64,000 nt of DNA from Nostoc calcicola FACHB-3891 (lineage in GTDB: Bacteria > Cyanobacteriota > Cyanobacteriia > Cyanobacteriales > Nostocaceae): contig NZ_JACJRQ010000003.1 of NCBI RefSeq assembly GCF_014697355.1, positions 310,001 to 374,000 on the forward strand, read 5' to 3'. This document shows positions 44,552 through 54,357 of the stretch, in pieces. The notes under the pieces are model-generated. The model was not told the origin of the DNA, made no database searches, and was given only the letters and a program-made list of their open reading frames with translations. A program made the position numbers and the translations under genes. Each line of letters starts with the position of its first letter. Positions within the stretch are counted from its first letter, which is position 1.

Positions 44552-45634
44552 ATGACTACAACGCTCATAGAGACTAATTCTATCGAGTCATTGCTAGGTA
44601 AAGAGGCAGAAGACCTGCTTACTTACAAAGCAAAGGTTTCTAAGGATTTATTACATTTGCCGGGACCGGATTTTGTAGATCGAGTTTGGATTAATAGCGA
44701 TCGCAATCCTCAAGTATTGCGTAATCTTCAGTTACTCTATTCTACTGGTCGTCTGGCAAATACAGGCTATCTGTCCATCCTCCCAGTAGACCAAGGCATC
44801 GAACATTCGGCCGCTGCGTCTTTTGCGCCGAATCCGATTTACTTTGACCCAGAAAATATTGTCAAGTTAGCGATCGCCGCAGAATGTAATGCTGTTGCTA
44901 GCACTTTGGGAGTATTGGGTATCGTATCACGAAAATATGCCCATAAAATTCCCTTTATTGTCAAAATCAATCACAACGAATTGCTGACCTTCCCGAATCA
45001 ATTTGACCAGGTATTGTTTGCTGATGTCGAACAAGCTTGGAATTTAGGGGCGGCGGCGGTTGGTGCAACAATTTACTTTGGTTCAGACCAGTCTACCAGG
45101 CAAATTCGAGAAATCAGCCAAGCCTTTAAACGCGCCCATGAATTAGGGATGGCGACTATTCTCTGGTGCTATCTGCGAAACAACGCTTTTAAACAAGATA
45201 AAGATTACCACCTTGCAGCAGACCTCACCGGACAGGCAAATCATTTAGGCGTAACCATTGAAGCCGACATCATTAAACAAAAGTTACCCGAATGTAACAA
45301 TGGTTACGGTGCTGTTGTCAAAGCTACTGGTAAGAGTTACGGCAAAACTGACGAACGAGTTTACACAGAATTAACAACAGACCACCCAATTGATTTGACT
45401 CGTTACCAAGTACTTAATTGCTACTCTGGACGTGCGGGGCTGATTAATTCTGGTGGCGCTACTGGCAAAAATGACTTCGCTGAAGCAGTTCGCACCGCCG
45501 TCATTAACAAACGCGCTGGTGGTTCGGGATTAATTTCCGGACGTAAGACATTCCAGCGTCCCCTTGAAGAAGGTGTGAAGCTATTTCACGCCATTCAAGA
45601 TGTTTACTTATCGCCAGATGTGACCATAGCTTAG
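44552..45634 (+). CDS. fbaB: Fructose-bisphosphate aldolase, class I (FbaB/DhnA type)
   Basis: A 360-aa metal-independent aldolase interconverting fructose-1,6-bisphosphate with DHAP and GAP. GAGG lies before the ATG. Signatures are [87 protein letters not shown] and [13 protein letters not shown]. The archaeal-type (FbaB) class I family uses a Schiff-base lysine; likely candidates here are in the FIVKINHN or VVKATGK segments, but I cannot pick one. Cyanobacteria usually rely on class II enzyme for the Calvin cycle, so this is an additional aldolase. Confidence 0.9.
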   Translation: MTTTLIETNSIESLLGKEAEDLLTYKAKVSKDLLHLPGPDFVDRVWINSDRNPQVLRNLQLLYSTGRLANTGYLSILPVDQGIEHSAAASFAPNPIYFDPENIVKLAIAAECNAVASTLGVLGIVSRKYAHKIPFIVKINHNELLTFPNQFDQVLFADVEQAWNLGAAAVGATIYFGSDQSTRQIREISQAFKRAHELGMATILWCYLRNNAFKQDKDYHLAADLTGQANHLGVTIEADIIKQKLPECNNGYGAVVKATGKSYGKTDERVYTELTTDHPIDLTRYQVLNCYSGRAGLINSGGATGKNDFAEAVRTAVINKRAGGSGLISGRKTFQRPLEEGVKLFHAIQDVYLSPDVTIA

Positions 45635-45648
45635 CAATTGGCTATGGG

Positions 45649-45845
45649 GTATGTTGTCTCTGTTACCCGATGGATTGGGGCTACCGCAATACTTGTCGGG
45701 TTTTGGGCAAAAGGGGAAGGGGAAAGGGGAAAGAAAAAACCTTTAACCTTTTCCCAAAACCCAATTCCGAGTTAAAAATGCACAAAGCGAGCAGTATTGG
45801 GGGCTACCGTGTATACACAAATTAGTAAGGGCACGGCAATGTTCC
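45649..45845. repeat. Inverted-repeat region after fbaB
   Basis: GGGGCTACCGCAATACTTGT then CGGGTTTTGGGCAAAAGG is mirrored by CTTTTCCCAAAACCC and CAGTATTGGGGGCTACCG-like sequence, around a GGGGAAAGGGGAAAG core. This common Nostocales repeat makes a long hairpin and may act as terminator for fbaB. Confidence 0.5.
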
Positions 45846-45967
45846 CTACGAGAAATGTATATGTATCACGGTTTTTGTGAAATGGTATTACATATTGACA
45901 GGAAATACCAAACATGGGTGATTCAACAACCACATCTTTCGTAGGGGCACAGCACTGCTGTGCCCTT
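45846..45967. repeat. 122-bp repeat overlapping the start of the DUF2236 gene
   Basis: Closely matches 38667-38788 (CTACGAGAAATGTATATGTA to GGGCACAGCACTGCTGTGCC). Its last bases GTGCCCTTT contain the GTG start of the next gene. Confidence 0.7.
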
Positions 45968-46862
45968 TATTGAGGAGTTCGCTACTTGTCAGGAGAAAGC
46001 AAAAGTGCATTTTCATCGTTATGATAATCTTCATCGCATTCAGCAACTCGATCCTGTGGAAGACCATTGCCAAATTTATCATTTGATGGTTGGCTATGAA
46101 TTTCCTTGGGATTTGGTGCGATCGCTTGAAGTGGCACTGATGAAAACTTATTGTGTTCCTAGCATCTCTAAATTGCTGGATAAAACAGGGGAATTTCGCA
46201 ATCGTCCCCAAAAGCGTTACGATGACACATCAATCATTGTTGTAGAGATTTGCAAGTGGGGTTATGAGAGCGAACGAGGTCGTCAAGCAATTGCAAGAAT
46301 GAATGCTATCCACGGGCGTTTTCCAATTGCTAATGAAGATTTTCTCTACGTACTTTCTACTTTCATTTACGATCCCATCCGTTGGAATGCTCGGTTTGGC
46401 TGGCGATGGATGTGCGAACAAGAAAAATTAGCATCTTTTTACTTTTGGCGAGAAATAGGTCAGCGGATGCATATTCAAAATATCCCTCCAACCTACGAGG
46501 AATTTGAACGCTATAATCTCGACTACGAACGCCAACACTTTTGCTATTCCGACACTAATCGTCGAGTTGGTGAAGCAACCCGCGATCTATTTTTGAGTTG
46601 GTTTCCTTGGTGGATGCGATCGCCCCTTAAACCCATCGTCTACGCTTTACTTGACGATCCAATGTTGGATGCTTTTGGTTTTGAACATCCTTCGCAATTG
46701 CTACGAACTGCTATTGCAAGTATCCTAAAATTGCGCGGTCTAATATTGCGTTTTTTACCACCGCACCAACAATCTCAATTTTTTAGCGATTCTCCTATTC
46801 GCAGTTATCCTAATGGTTATGAAATTGCCAATTTAGGATCACCAGAAAATAAGTACAGATAA
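45960..46862 (+). CDS. DUF2236 oxygenase-family protein (MpaB-like)
   Basis: A 300-aa protein. The conserved blocks HRYDNLHRIQQLDPVEDHCQ, MVGYEFPWDLVRSLEVALM, RPQKRYDDTSIIVVEI, MNAIHGRFPIANEDFLYVLS and FGWRWMCEQEKLASFYFWRE define DUF2236, a family that includes the rubber/latex-clearing and MpaB oxygenases with a heme-linked histidine. The only upstream start in frame is the GTG at 45960, because TAG lies at 45942. That GTG is inside a dispersed repeat, so the original start may have been replaced. Substrate unknown. Confidence 0.8.
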   Translation: MPFIEEFATCQEKAKVHFHRYDNLHRIQQLDPVEDHCQIYHLMVGYEFPWDLVRSLEVALMKTYCVPSISKLLDKTGEFRNRPQKRYDDTSIIVVEICKWGYESERGRQAIARMNAIHGRFPIANEDFLYVLSTFIYDPIRWNARFGWRWMCEQEKLASFYFWREIGQRMHIQNIPPTYEEFERYNLDYERQHFCYSDTNRRVGEATRDLFLSWFPWWMRSPLKPIVYALLDDPMLDAFGFEHPSQLLRTAIASILKLRGLILRFLPPHQQSQFFSDSPIRSYPNGYEIANLGSPENKYR

Positions 46863-46884
46863 TTAGACCTCTTCGATTCAGTAA

Positions 46885-46978
46885 TCAAAAACCTAACCCC
46901 CCAGCCCCCTTCCCTTGAAGGGAAGGGGGAGCTAAACTCCCCTCTCCTCGTAGGAGAGGGGTTGGGGGAGAGGTTCTT
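46885..46978. repeat. CCCCCTTCCC / GGGAAGGGGG hairpin repeat
   Basis: CCCCCTTCCCTTGAAGGGAA then GGGGG, and CCCCTCTCCTCGTAGGAGAG then GGG. Same type as 38870-38960. It lies between the convergent DUF2236 and GH31 genes and could end both transcripts. Confidence 0.6.
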
Positions 46979-47046
46979 CCAGGATTACTGAATTGGTGTC
47001 CTAGCCGTTTTAATTTACTGTGGACTCAGCACTGAGGAAGGTAAAA

Positions 47047-49389
47047 TTAAATAGAGAATTCTAACTGATGTGCAGTGCCATCATCAATAAAGGTTTGTTC
47101 GCCAACGCCGACTAACTCCACAATAATTTCACGCGTTGCAGGTGAAAACTCGCCTTGTCTGGCTGCAATTTCAACAATGGTTTGTTCACCTTGTGAATAA
47201 ACGCGGTAAGTTGTTGTGCAAAAGGCTCCTGTTTTGTACTCAAAGGTGTGACCGTCATCTTCATAAAGGGTAAACTCACCTACGCCCTTCCAAATCCGTA
47301 GCCTCATTTGGTCTATGGGACGTTCATCTACGTATTGCATGATTGGTATCATGGGAATAATGGAGCCACCACGGACGTATAATGGCATTTGCTCAAGTGG
47401 TGCGTGTGCCAAGATGTGGGTTGGCCCTGTAAAAGCTTCACCACTCCACCAGTCATACCAGTGACCTTCAGGTAAATATACGGCACGATGTTCAACACCG
47501 GGACGATAAATTGGTGCTGCGAGTAATGATGAACCAAGCATTACTTGATCTGCGGTGGCGAAAGTCTTGGGGTCATTGGGAAAATGATAAAGCAGGGGGC
47601 GCAGAATTGGTGCGCCAGTGGTTGCAGCTTCCCAGAAAAGGGTGTAAATGTAGGGCAGTAATCGATAACGGAGTTGAATGTATTCGCGGCAAATTTTTTC
47701 AACGCGATCGCCAAATGTCCAAGGTTCATGTTGTGCTGTGGTTAATGCTGAATGTGCCCGCATCAAGGGGTAAAGCATTCCTAGCTGCATCCAACGAGCA
47801 AATAATTCCGCCGTGGCATTCCCCGCAAACCCCCCAATATCAGCACCCACAAAGCCAATGCCTGACAACCCCAAATTACAGAGCATTGGTATGGACATTT
47901 CTAAGTGTTCCCACAGAGATTGATTGTCTCCTGTCCATACTGCTGACCAACGCTGAATACCAGCAAATCCGGAGCGTGTTAAGAAAAAAGAGCGTTCTGT
48001 CGGGCGGGATTTTGCAAGTGCCTGATAAGATGCCTGTGCCATCATTAGCCCGTACAGATTATGGGTTTCAGCGTGGGTAGTTCTCTCATCACTTGGCCCT
48101 TGGACTGCATCAAGGGGAAAGGAAATTTTGTTACCAGGGTCACCGAATGGGCGATCGTCTAGTGCCGGTTCATTCATGTCATTCCAGATACCAGTAACAC
48201 CAACCTCGATTAGACTGTTGAGTAAACTTCCCCACCAATCTCGAACTTCTTGCCGCAGGTAATCAGCAAACACAGCTTTGTCAGGCCAAACATAGCCGTG
48301 AAAAAGCTGGCCATTGGTTTTACGGATAAAATAATCGTTCTTTAATCCCTCATCAAAGACTTTGTAATCTGCCTCTGGCTCGTATTTGACGCCTGGATCG
48401 ATAATTGTTGCTAGTTTAAAGCCATCTTGTTTGAGATTTTGGATTAATTCTTTCGGATTAGCAAATCGTTTGGGACTCCAGGTAAAAACCCTGTAGCCGT
48501 TCATATAGTCAATATCTAAATGGATAACATCACAGGGAATTTGCCGCTGACGAAATTCATAGGCTAATTTCTGTACTATATCCTGTGATTCATAACTCCA
48601 GCGACACTGGTGGTAACCTAATGACCATCGGGGTGGTAAAGGCATTCGTCCGGTTAACTGGGTGTACGTCTGGAGAATTTTTGCGGGTTCTGGCCCATAA
48701 ATAATGTAGTAATCCAGTTCACTGCCTTGAGTTTCCATCCCCCAGACTCCAGGCTGCTGGACACCCAGATCGAATTGACTCCAAAAAGTAGTATTGAAAA
48801 AAAGTCCGTAGCCTAATCCCGGACGCAAGGCGATAAAAAAGGGAATCGCCTGGTACATGCTGTCTGTTAAAATTCCGTAATCAAGGGCATCAGTTGTCCA
48901 GTTGGTTCTCAGTTGCGATCGCCGATCTAGCAAGCCAGTGGGTTCACCGAAACCATAGAAATGTTCGTCGGTTTCTATGCGTTTCCACCCAGCAACAGTA
49001 CCAGTGCGCCACCCCATCCCCATGTCTGCGTCCTGGGCAAAGGGCTGTCCCGCTGAGTCGAAGCACTTGATACGACAAGGATCGCGGGAGATGACAACAG
49101 ACAATTGCTCAGTTGTAATTTCTATAGTCTCTGCTTTTTCAAGTACCTTAAACGGCACTTTAGACCATTCTTCATCCGCCTGTGCCACTGCCCACGATCG
49201 CCTGGGTAAAAATTCACCTGTTGGGGTCATGCGTACCCGAATTAAGTTCGGTGCTAGAACGCTAATCTTCACACAGGGATTGCCGCATTTTAACAGGATA
49301 TGGCGATCGTCTTGTTGTATTGCTTGTACTGTTCCCAAAATTGACCAAGCCGGCTCAGTTGTGTGCAATTGTCCAAAGTATTGCGGCAT
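47047..49389 (-). CDS. Alpha-glucosidase / glycoside hydrolase family 31
   Basis: A 780-aa enzyme. It has an N-terminal beta domain, then the TIM barrel with DVIHLDIDYMNGYRVFTW, the nucleophile motif VTGIWNDMNEPA (first Asp after WN, about residue 402), the acid/base region SAVWTGDNQSLWEHL and GLSGIGFVGADIGGFAGNAT. A C-terminal beta domain follows (LPEGHWYDWWSGE). GH31 enzymes release alpha-glucose from maltose, starch fragments or sucrose-like sugars with retention. No signal peptide is visible, so cytoplasmic glycogen or maltodextrin turnover is likely. Alone on its strand. Confidence 0.93.
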   Translation of the reverse strand: MPQYFGQLHTTEPAWSILGTVQAIQQDDRHILLKCGNPCVKISVLAPNLIRVRMTPTGEFLPRRSWAVAQADEEWSKVPFKVLEKAETIEITTEQLSVVISRDPCRIKCFDSAGQPFAQDADMGMGWRTGTVAGWKRIETDEHFYGFGEPTGLLDRRSQLRTNWTTDALDYGILTDSMYQAIPFFIALRPGLGYGLFFNTTFWSQFDLGVQQPGVWGMETQGSELDYYIIYGPEPAKILQTYTQLTGRMPLPPRWSLGYHQCRWSYESQDIVQKLAYEFRQRQIPCDVIHLDIDYMNGYRVFTWSPKRFANPKELIQNLKQDGFKLATIIDPGVKYEPEADYKVFDEGLKNDYFIRKTNGQLFHGYVWPDKAVFADYLRQEVRDWWGSLLNSLIEVGVTGIWNDMNEPALDDRPFGDPGNKISFPLDAVQGPSDERTTHAETHNLYGLMMAQASYQALAKSRPTERSFFLTRSGFAGIQRWSAVWTGDNQSLWEHLEMSIPMLCNLGLSGIGFVGADIGGFAGNATAELFARWMQLGMLYPLMRAHSALTTAQHEPWTFGDRVEKICREYIQLRYRLLPYIYTLFWEAATTGAPILRPLLYHFPNDPKTFATADQVMLGSSLLAAPIYRPGVEHRAVYLPEGHWYDWWSGEAFTGPTHILAHAPLEQMPLYVRGGSIIPMIPIMQYVDERPIDQMRLRIWKGVGEFTLYEDDGHTFEYKTGAFCTTTYRVYSQGEQTIVEIAARQGEFSPATREIIVELVGVGEQTFIDDGTAHQLEFSI

Positions 49390-49514
49390 AATCCCCGATC
49401 AAAATATAACTACTTTCCTCAATTGAAGATCGCATAAACTACTGATAAAAAGCTTGTATCTTTAGGCATACCACAGACTGAATTTTACAGCCGTTTTCAG
49501 GTATTAAGAATCTA

Positions 49515-49895
49515 TTATTCAAAAACTGCGGCTCTTTCAATAACAAACCATTCATGGTACAAGATTGCTAAGAAAAATTCTTCATTTTTCAGGCGATCGC
49601 ACACTGCTAAAAATCCGGAAAAAAAGGGATCGTCATCGTAAGTAGTATCAGACAGGAAAAGTGTTACAGAATTTCTCTCTGCACTCCAAATACAACGTAG
49701 TATAGTGATATTAGGGTGATGTGATATATCTACAGGTAATAATATTGGACATCCTTCTACTTCCAAAAATTCTGGCTCGTCGTATCTTAAAACCGATTCC
49801 CAATCTTCTGGTCCTTCATGTTTCTCAATAATTCTGTCCCACCTAACTAACTTAATTTTTTCTAGAGTTTCTGTCGATAAATCTGATAATTTCAT
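49515..49895 (-). CDS. Hypothetical protein
   Basis: A 126-aa protein from the ATG at 49895 (MKLSDLSTETLEKIKLVRWD); seven extra codons to 49916 are possible. The sequence has DEPEFLEVEGCPILLPVDIS, CIWSAERNSVTLFLSDTTYD and a hydrophobic end FFLAILYHEWFVIERAAVFE. It is soluble and acidic. I recognise no family; the composition resembles small immunity-like or hypothetical proteins, but that is only an impression. Convergent spacing gives no context. Confidence 0.5.
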   Translation of the reverse strand: MKLSDLSTETLEKIKLVRWDRIIEKHEGPEDWESVLRYDEPEFLEVEGCPILLPVDISHHPNITILRCIWSAERNSVTLFLSDTTYDDDPFFSGFLAVCDRLKNEEFFLAILYHEWFVIERAAVFE

Positions 49896-50108
49896 AGCTC
49901 TCATTACACTAAACACGTTTTGATAATTAACGTAACATATTTACTTGTTCAGGTTGCTGTTGTGGTATGCTACGCTGCCACTTAATATGTAAGATATTCA
50001 ATATTAATTAAAATTATGATAGAGTCCGCCGTGGAGTCAAGAGTCAAAAAAGAGAGTTGTTTTAAAGCTTCGTTAAAATAAAACCACCTCCTGTCACAAT
50101 AGAAATTT

Positions 50109-50711
50109 ATGACTTACAGCCCACCCAAACTCCTCACTTTCGACCAATTTTTAGTCGAGTATGGGGACAACTCCCGTTACGAACTCATTGACGGACAACT
50201 ACGCGACATGGAACCAACTGGCCCCCATGAAGAAGTCTCAGGAAATATTGCTGGTAGAATTTATGCTGAAATTCTTCGTTCTAATTTAAACTGGCTAATT
50301 CCCAAAACTTGTTTGATTAAGCCACCTGCTGCTGAAGCGACAGCACTGCGTCCAGACGTTATTGTTTTAGATAAAGCAAAACTTAGCCAAGAACCACTTT
50401 GGCAAAAAGAACCTATTATCTGTAATGGCAATACTATTCAGTTAGTTGCTGAGGTTGTGAGTACAAATTGGCAGGATGATTATGCAAGGAAAGTTGAAGA
50501 ATATGCCTTTCTTGAAATACCAGAATATTGGATTGTAGATTTTCGTGGATTGGGTGGATTGCAATTTATCGGTAATCCCAAACAACCTACCTTCACAATC
50601 TGTCAACTAATTAATGGTGTATATCAGCAGCAACAATATCGATTGGGAGATGTTATTTTCTCTTCGCTGTTTCCTAATTTACAACTCAAACTCGACGATA
50701 TTATGCCATAA
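50109..50711 (+). CDS. Uma2 family (DUF820) PD-(D/E)XK nuclease-like protein
   Basis: A 200-aa protein starting MTYSPPKLLTFDQFLVEYGD. Family segments are YELIDGQLRDMEPTGPHEEV, ALRPDVIVLDKAKLSQEP and the core IQLVAEVVSTNWQDDYARKV then EEYAFLEIPEYWIVD. The D (RPDV), E (AEV) and K (RKV) line up with the PD-(D/E)XK catalytic residues. Uma2 proteins are hugely expanded in cyanobacteria; function unknown. Its stop codon shares a base with the start of the CHAT gene (50711), so the two are translationally coupled. Confidence 0.85.
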   Translation: MTYSPPKLLTFDQFLVEYGDNSRYELIDGQLRDMEPTGPHEEVSGNIAGRIYAEILRSNLNWLIPKTCLIKPPAAEATALRPDVIVLDKAKLSQEPLWQKEPIICNGNTIQLVAEVVSTNWQDDYARKVEEYAFLEIPEYWIVDFRGLGGLQFIGNPKQPTFTICQLINGVYQQQQYRLGDVIFSSLFPNLQLKLDDIMP

Positions 50712-53401
50712 TGACCCGATATTTTTGGCTTTTAATTACAATTATCCGTGACTTGAAACTTTTTTTATGTGGCAAGTCGATCGCAATTTTAATTAAACAA
50801 CGAAAAAATAGAATAATTAACCTTGTTGCCTTGTCTAGTTACTCTATATTCTTCCTGCTAACAGTATTCGTTTTTGTTATTGTTTTACCTGTCTTCAGAC
50901 CATCTAATGCAATTGAGCCAGTTCAGTATTTGTCTAATTCAGAATCAGATTTAAAAGATTCGCTGCAACAGGGAAAAACTTTTTATGAAACAGGACGGTT
51001 AATAGAAGCGCAAGAGTTATTGCAAAGGGTATCTCAACAATATCAATTACTAGGGGACAAACTTCGGCAGGCAGTAACACTTAGTAATATTGCTTTGGTT
51101 TACCAACAACGTGGCATGTTTGCTGAAGCAACTATAGCAATTAACGACAGTTTGAAATTGCTAGGTAATCAAAATTCAAAACAACACTTACAAGTTTTTG
51201 CTCAAACTCTGGAAATTCTAGGAAGTTTACAACTCAATCAAGGAGAGTCTCAAAAAGCATTAGAAACTTGGCAACAAACTGAAATCAAGTATGCAGAGAT
51301 TAGCGATTTTAGTGGCATTAATCGCAGTCGGATTAATCAAGCACAGGCATTGCAGATACTGGGATTTTATCGTCGTGCTTTAACAATGCTGACTCAAATC
51401 AATCAAAATTTAGAATTTCAGCCAGATTCTTTGACTAAAGCTGTAGAATTGCGATCGCTTGGAGATGCACTCCAATTAACTGGAGATTTAGCACAATCGC
51501 GTCAAGTCCTCCAACAAAGCTTACAAACTGCCGAAAAATTGCAATCTCTGGCAGAAACCAGTGCAACATTGCTGAGTCTGGGCAATACTTCTAGAATTGT
51601 ACAGGATTACGACAATGCGATCGCCTTTTATCAACAAGCGATCGCTAAAACTCCTTCGCCACTCACCAAAGTCCAAGCCCAAATCAATCTTCTGAGTGTT
51701 CTATTGAATACACAGCAGTGGGCAATTGCACAACCCTTGCTGAGAAAAATCCCCGTAGAATTAGATAATTTACCACTTTCTCAAGTAGCGGTTTATGCTA
51801 GAATTCATTTTGCTCAAAGCTGGATGAAAGTATTAAACAATCAGGTAACAGACAAAAAATCTGCTGCTAAAATACTTGCTACGGCAGTGGAACTAGCAAA
51901 AACACTCGGCGACAGACGAGCAGAATCTTACGCCATCGGGACTCTAGGTAAATTGTATGAAGGCGATGGACAGTGGTTAAATGCCCAGAAGCTAACACAG
52001 CAAGCACTGACTTTAGCTGAATCTGTGAATGCACCAGATATCGCCTACAACTGGTATTGGCAACTAGGACGTTTGTTCAAACAGCAGGGAGATACTAAAA
52101 AAGCAATTGCAGCCTATGATGCTGCTATTAATCAATTACAGGCTTTGAGAAATGACCTTGTAGCACTGAATCGAGATGTACAATTTTCATTTAAGGAAAG
52201 CATAGAACCTGTTTATCGTGAATCAGTAGCATTGCTTTTATCCCAGGGAAATCAACTCACAGAACAAACATTAGATAAAGCACGCCAGCAAATTGAAGCA
52301 CTCCAATTAGCAGATTTAGATAACTTTTTTCGGGAAGCTTGCTTAAATGTCACAAATGTTGTGCTAGATGAAGTTGTAGACCAAGATAATCCTACAACTG
52401 CTGTTATTTATCCGATTATTTTGCCAGAACAATTACAAATTATCGTCAAACTTCCTAAAAAATCTCTGCGACGTTATTCGGTAAATAAATCTCAAACTGA
52501 AGTTGAAAAAACTTTAGGAGAACTGCGAGATTATTTGACTGAACCAGACAGAATTGAGGAACTAAAAAGCCTTTCTGGGCAAGTATATAGTTGGCTGATT
52601 CAACCAATTGAGTCTGAGTTAGAACGTAGCAATATCGATACTTTAGTATTTGTTCTGGATGGTGCATTACGAAATGTGCCGATGGCAGCATTATATGACG
52701 GCAAACAGTATTTAGTTGAAAAATATGCTGTTGCTTTAAATCTAGGATTGCAATTACAAAAGCCCAAGTCTTTAGCACAAGAAAAATTGCAGGTTCTGGC
52801 GGTCGGATTGGTAAAACCGCCATCAAAATTTCCACAATTTCCGCCTTTACCAGAAATTAAATTTGAGTTTGACTTAATTGCAAAAACAGGGATAGCAACT
52901 ACAAAACTTTTAGATAGAGATTTCACTAGTAAGGCATTAGAAGGAAAAATTAGTTCTATTCCATTTAATGTTGTTCACTTAGCAACTCACGGACAATTTA
53001 GTTCTCGTTCTGAAGAGACATTTATTTTGGCAACAGATGGGCCAATTAATGTCAGTGACTTGGATTTGCTGTTACGCCGTCGAGACGAAACACAATCACA
53101 AGCCTTAGAACTTCTGGTGTTGAGTGCTTGTCAGACAGCAGAAGGAGACAATCGGGCAACACTGGGTTTAGCTGGGGTTGCTGTGCGTGCAGGTGCAAGG
53201 AGTACAATGGCAAGTCTATGGAATGTCGGCGATCGCTCCACTGCAATTTTAGTTGGTGAATTTTATCATCAGTTAGTTTCTGCCAAAGTTACAAAAGCTC
53301 AAGCCCTGCGCCAAGCTCAATTAATGCTATTACAAAAGTATCCAAACTACAGCCGTCCGGGGTATTGGGCGGCTTATGTTCTTGTTGGTAATTGGTTGTA
53401 A
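50711..53401 (+). CDS. TPR plus CHAT-domain protein (caspase-like peptidase fold)
   Basis: An 896-aa protein with one N-terminal membrane segment (about residues 40-62, YSIFFLLTVFVFVIVLPVF). TPR-type helical repeats (about 85-500) contain GKTFYETGRLIEAQELLQRV, IALVYQQRGMFAEATIAIN and DYDNAIAFYQQAIAK. The C-terminal CHAT domain runs about 620-895. VVHLATHGQFSSRSEETFIL and LELLVLSACQTAEGDNRATL carry the His and Cys of the caspase-like dyad, and GLAGVAVRAGARSTMASLWN follows. Most of the protein is probably periplasmic. CHAT proteases act in some defence and cell-death systems (Craspase is one), but most cyanobacterial TPR-CHAT proteins have no assigned role. Coupled to the upstream Uma2 gene. 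Confidence 0.88.
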   Translation: MTRYFWLLITIIRDLKLFLCGKSIAILIKQRKNRIINLVALSSYSIFFLLTVFVFVIVLPVFRPSNAIEPVQYLSNSESDLKDSLQQGKTFYETGRLIEAQELLQRVSQQYQLLGDKLRQAVTLSNIALVYQQRGMFAEATIAINDSLKLLGNQNSKQHLQVFAQTLEILGSLQLNQGESQKALETWQQTEIKYAEISDFSGINRSRINQAQALQILGFYRRALTMLTQINQNLEFQPDSLTKAVELRSLGDALQLTGDLAQSRQVLQQSLQTAEKLQSLAETSATLLSLGNTSRIVQDYDNAIAFYQQAIAKTPSPLTKVQAQINLLSVLLNTQQWAIAQPLLRKIPVELDNLPLSQVAVYARIHFAQSWMKVLNNQVTDKKSAAKILATAVELAKTLGDRRAESYAIGTLGKLYEGDGQWLNAQKLTQQALTLAESVNAPDIAYNWYWQLGRLFKQQGDTKKAIAAYDAAINQLQALRNDLVALNRDVQFSFKESIEPVYRESVALLLSQGNQLTEQTLDKARQQIEALQLADLDNFFREACLNVTNVVLDEVVDQDNPTTAVIYPIILPEQLQIIVKLPKKSLRRYSVNKSQTEVEKTLGELRDYLTEPDRIEELKSLSGQVYSWLIQPIESELERSNIDTLVFVLDGALRNVPMAALYDGKQYLVEKYAVALNLGLQLQKPKSLAQEKLQVLAVGLVKPPSKFPQFPPLPEIKFEFDLIAKTGIATTKLLDRDFTSKALEGKISSIPFNVVHLATHGQFSSRSEETFILATDGPINVSDLDLLLRRRDETQSQALELLVLSACQTAEGDNRATLGLAGVAVRAGARSTMASLWNVGDRSTAILVGEFYHQLVSAKVTKAQALRQAQLMLLQKYPNYSRPGYWAAYVLVGNWL

Positions 53402-53434
53402 TTAACCGGACGTTAATTTGATTTGCGTTATAGT

Positions 53435-54205
53435 TTAGAGATTCATGGCGATCGCTTCGACATCTTCTACAGTCAATGCCAAGGCATCAGCTACTTGTTC
53501 TCGGTTTAATCCCATACTCAGTAGTCGAGGTACTGCTTGTTGCAGTCGTTGTTGTGCAACTTGGGCTTCTTGTTGTGCAGCTTGGGCTTCTTGTTGTGCA
53601 ACTTGAGCTTCTTGTTGTGCAGCTTGAGACTGTGCCATTAATTCCCCAAATGTCGTAAAAGGCTGACCATTTGGGTGGGAAAGTTGCCAGTGTTCGCCAG
53701 AGACATCAAAACTAATTTGCAGCCGTGGACTAACCCATTTTTGGCCAAAATCTACCCAGTCTAAACCATATTCACCGCGTAACCAAACTTGTAGTTCATT
53801 ATTTGCTGGGTTGTACATATAGTATTCCTCCACACCGTATTGACTGTAGAACAGCAACTTCCGAGCCATTTCTACTGATGTGTTGACTGGCGAGAGGATT
53901 TCAAACACTACTTGGGGCGGTTGATTTCCCTCTTCCCACTGTTTATAAGAAGAACGACGACCTTTTGGACGACCGATAGCAACCATCACATCGGGTGCAT
54001 ATTTAATCTTATTATTGCCCTCAACCGGATACCAGAATAAATCGCCAGCGACAAAAACATTTGCTTCATTTGCAAAGAGAATATCTAAATTCCCCTTGAT
54101 CAGCACAATCATTTCAAAGTGTTCTGTATTATTTGCCATCGGCTGATCGTCAGATTCTGGATAGAAAATCTCCGCAGGTGCAGAAGATTCGATTTGGGAA
54201 ACCAT
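53435..54205 (-). CDS. Uma2 family nuclease-like protein with coiled-coil tail
   Basis: A 256-aa protein. The ATG at 54205 is chosen because GGAGGTGAG lies 6 bases upstream. The core has YAPDVMVAIGRPKGRRSSYK, PPQVVFEILSPVNTSVEMAR then KLLFYSQYGVEEYYMYNP; the D, E and K fit the PD-(D/E)XK pattern. Residues about 195-230 are repeats of AQQEAQV, a coiled coil encoded by a GCAACTTGGGCTTCTTGTT-type DNA repeat. The end (MGLNREQVADALALTVEDVE) is a small helical module common in Nostocales Uma2 proteins. Convergent with the CHAT gene, 34 bp apart. Confidence 0.85.
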   Translation of the reverse strand: MVSQIESSAPAEIFYPESDDQPMANNTEHFEMIVLIKGNLDILFANEANVFVAGDLFWYPVEGNNKIKYAPDVMVAIGRPKGRRSSYKQWEEGNQPPQVVFEILSPVNTSVEMARKLLFYSQYGVEEYYMYNPANNELQVWLRGEYGLDWVDFGQKWVSPRLQISFDVSGEHWQLSHPNGQPFTTFGELMAQSQAAQQEAQVAQQEAQAAQQEAQVAQQRLQQAVPRLLSMGLNREQVADALALTVEDVEAIAMNL

Positions 54206-54236
54206 CGCTCTCACCTCCATTCATGTTTTTATTTTA

Positions 54237-54285
54237 GGCGATCGCTCCACTGCATTTTAGTTGGTGAGTTTTATCATCAGTGGTT
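54237..54285 (+). pseudogene. Fragment of a CHAT gene 3' end
   Basis: GGCGATCGCTCCACTGC-ATTTTAGTTGGTGAG-TTTTATCATCAGT matches 53228-53274 of the CHAT gene (the GDRSTAILVGEFYHQ region) with one missing base and one change. The single-base loss breaks the frame. It sits immediately upstream of the second Uma2 gene. Confidence 0.7.
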
Positions 54286-54357
54286 AAGAACTATTACAAC
54301 TATTGCTTAGGTAAAAAGTACCTTGCATAGACCTTAGTAACGCACGTATGGATAGGT

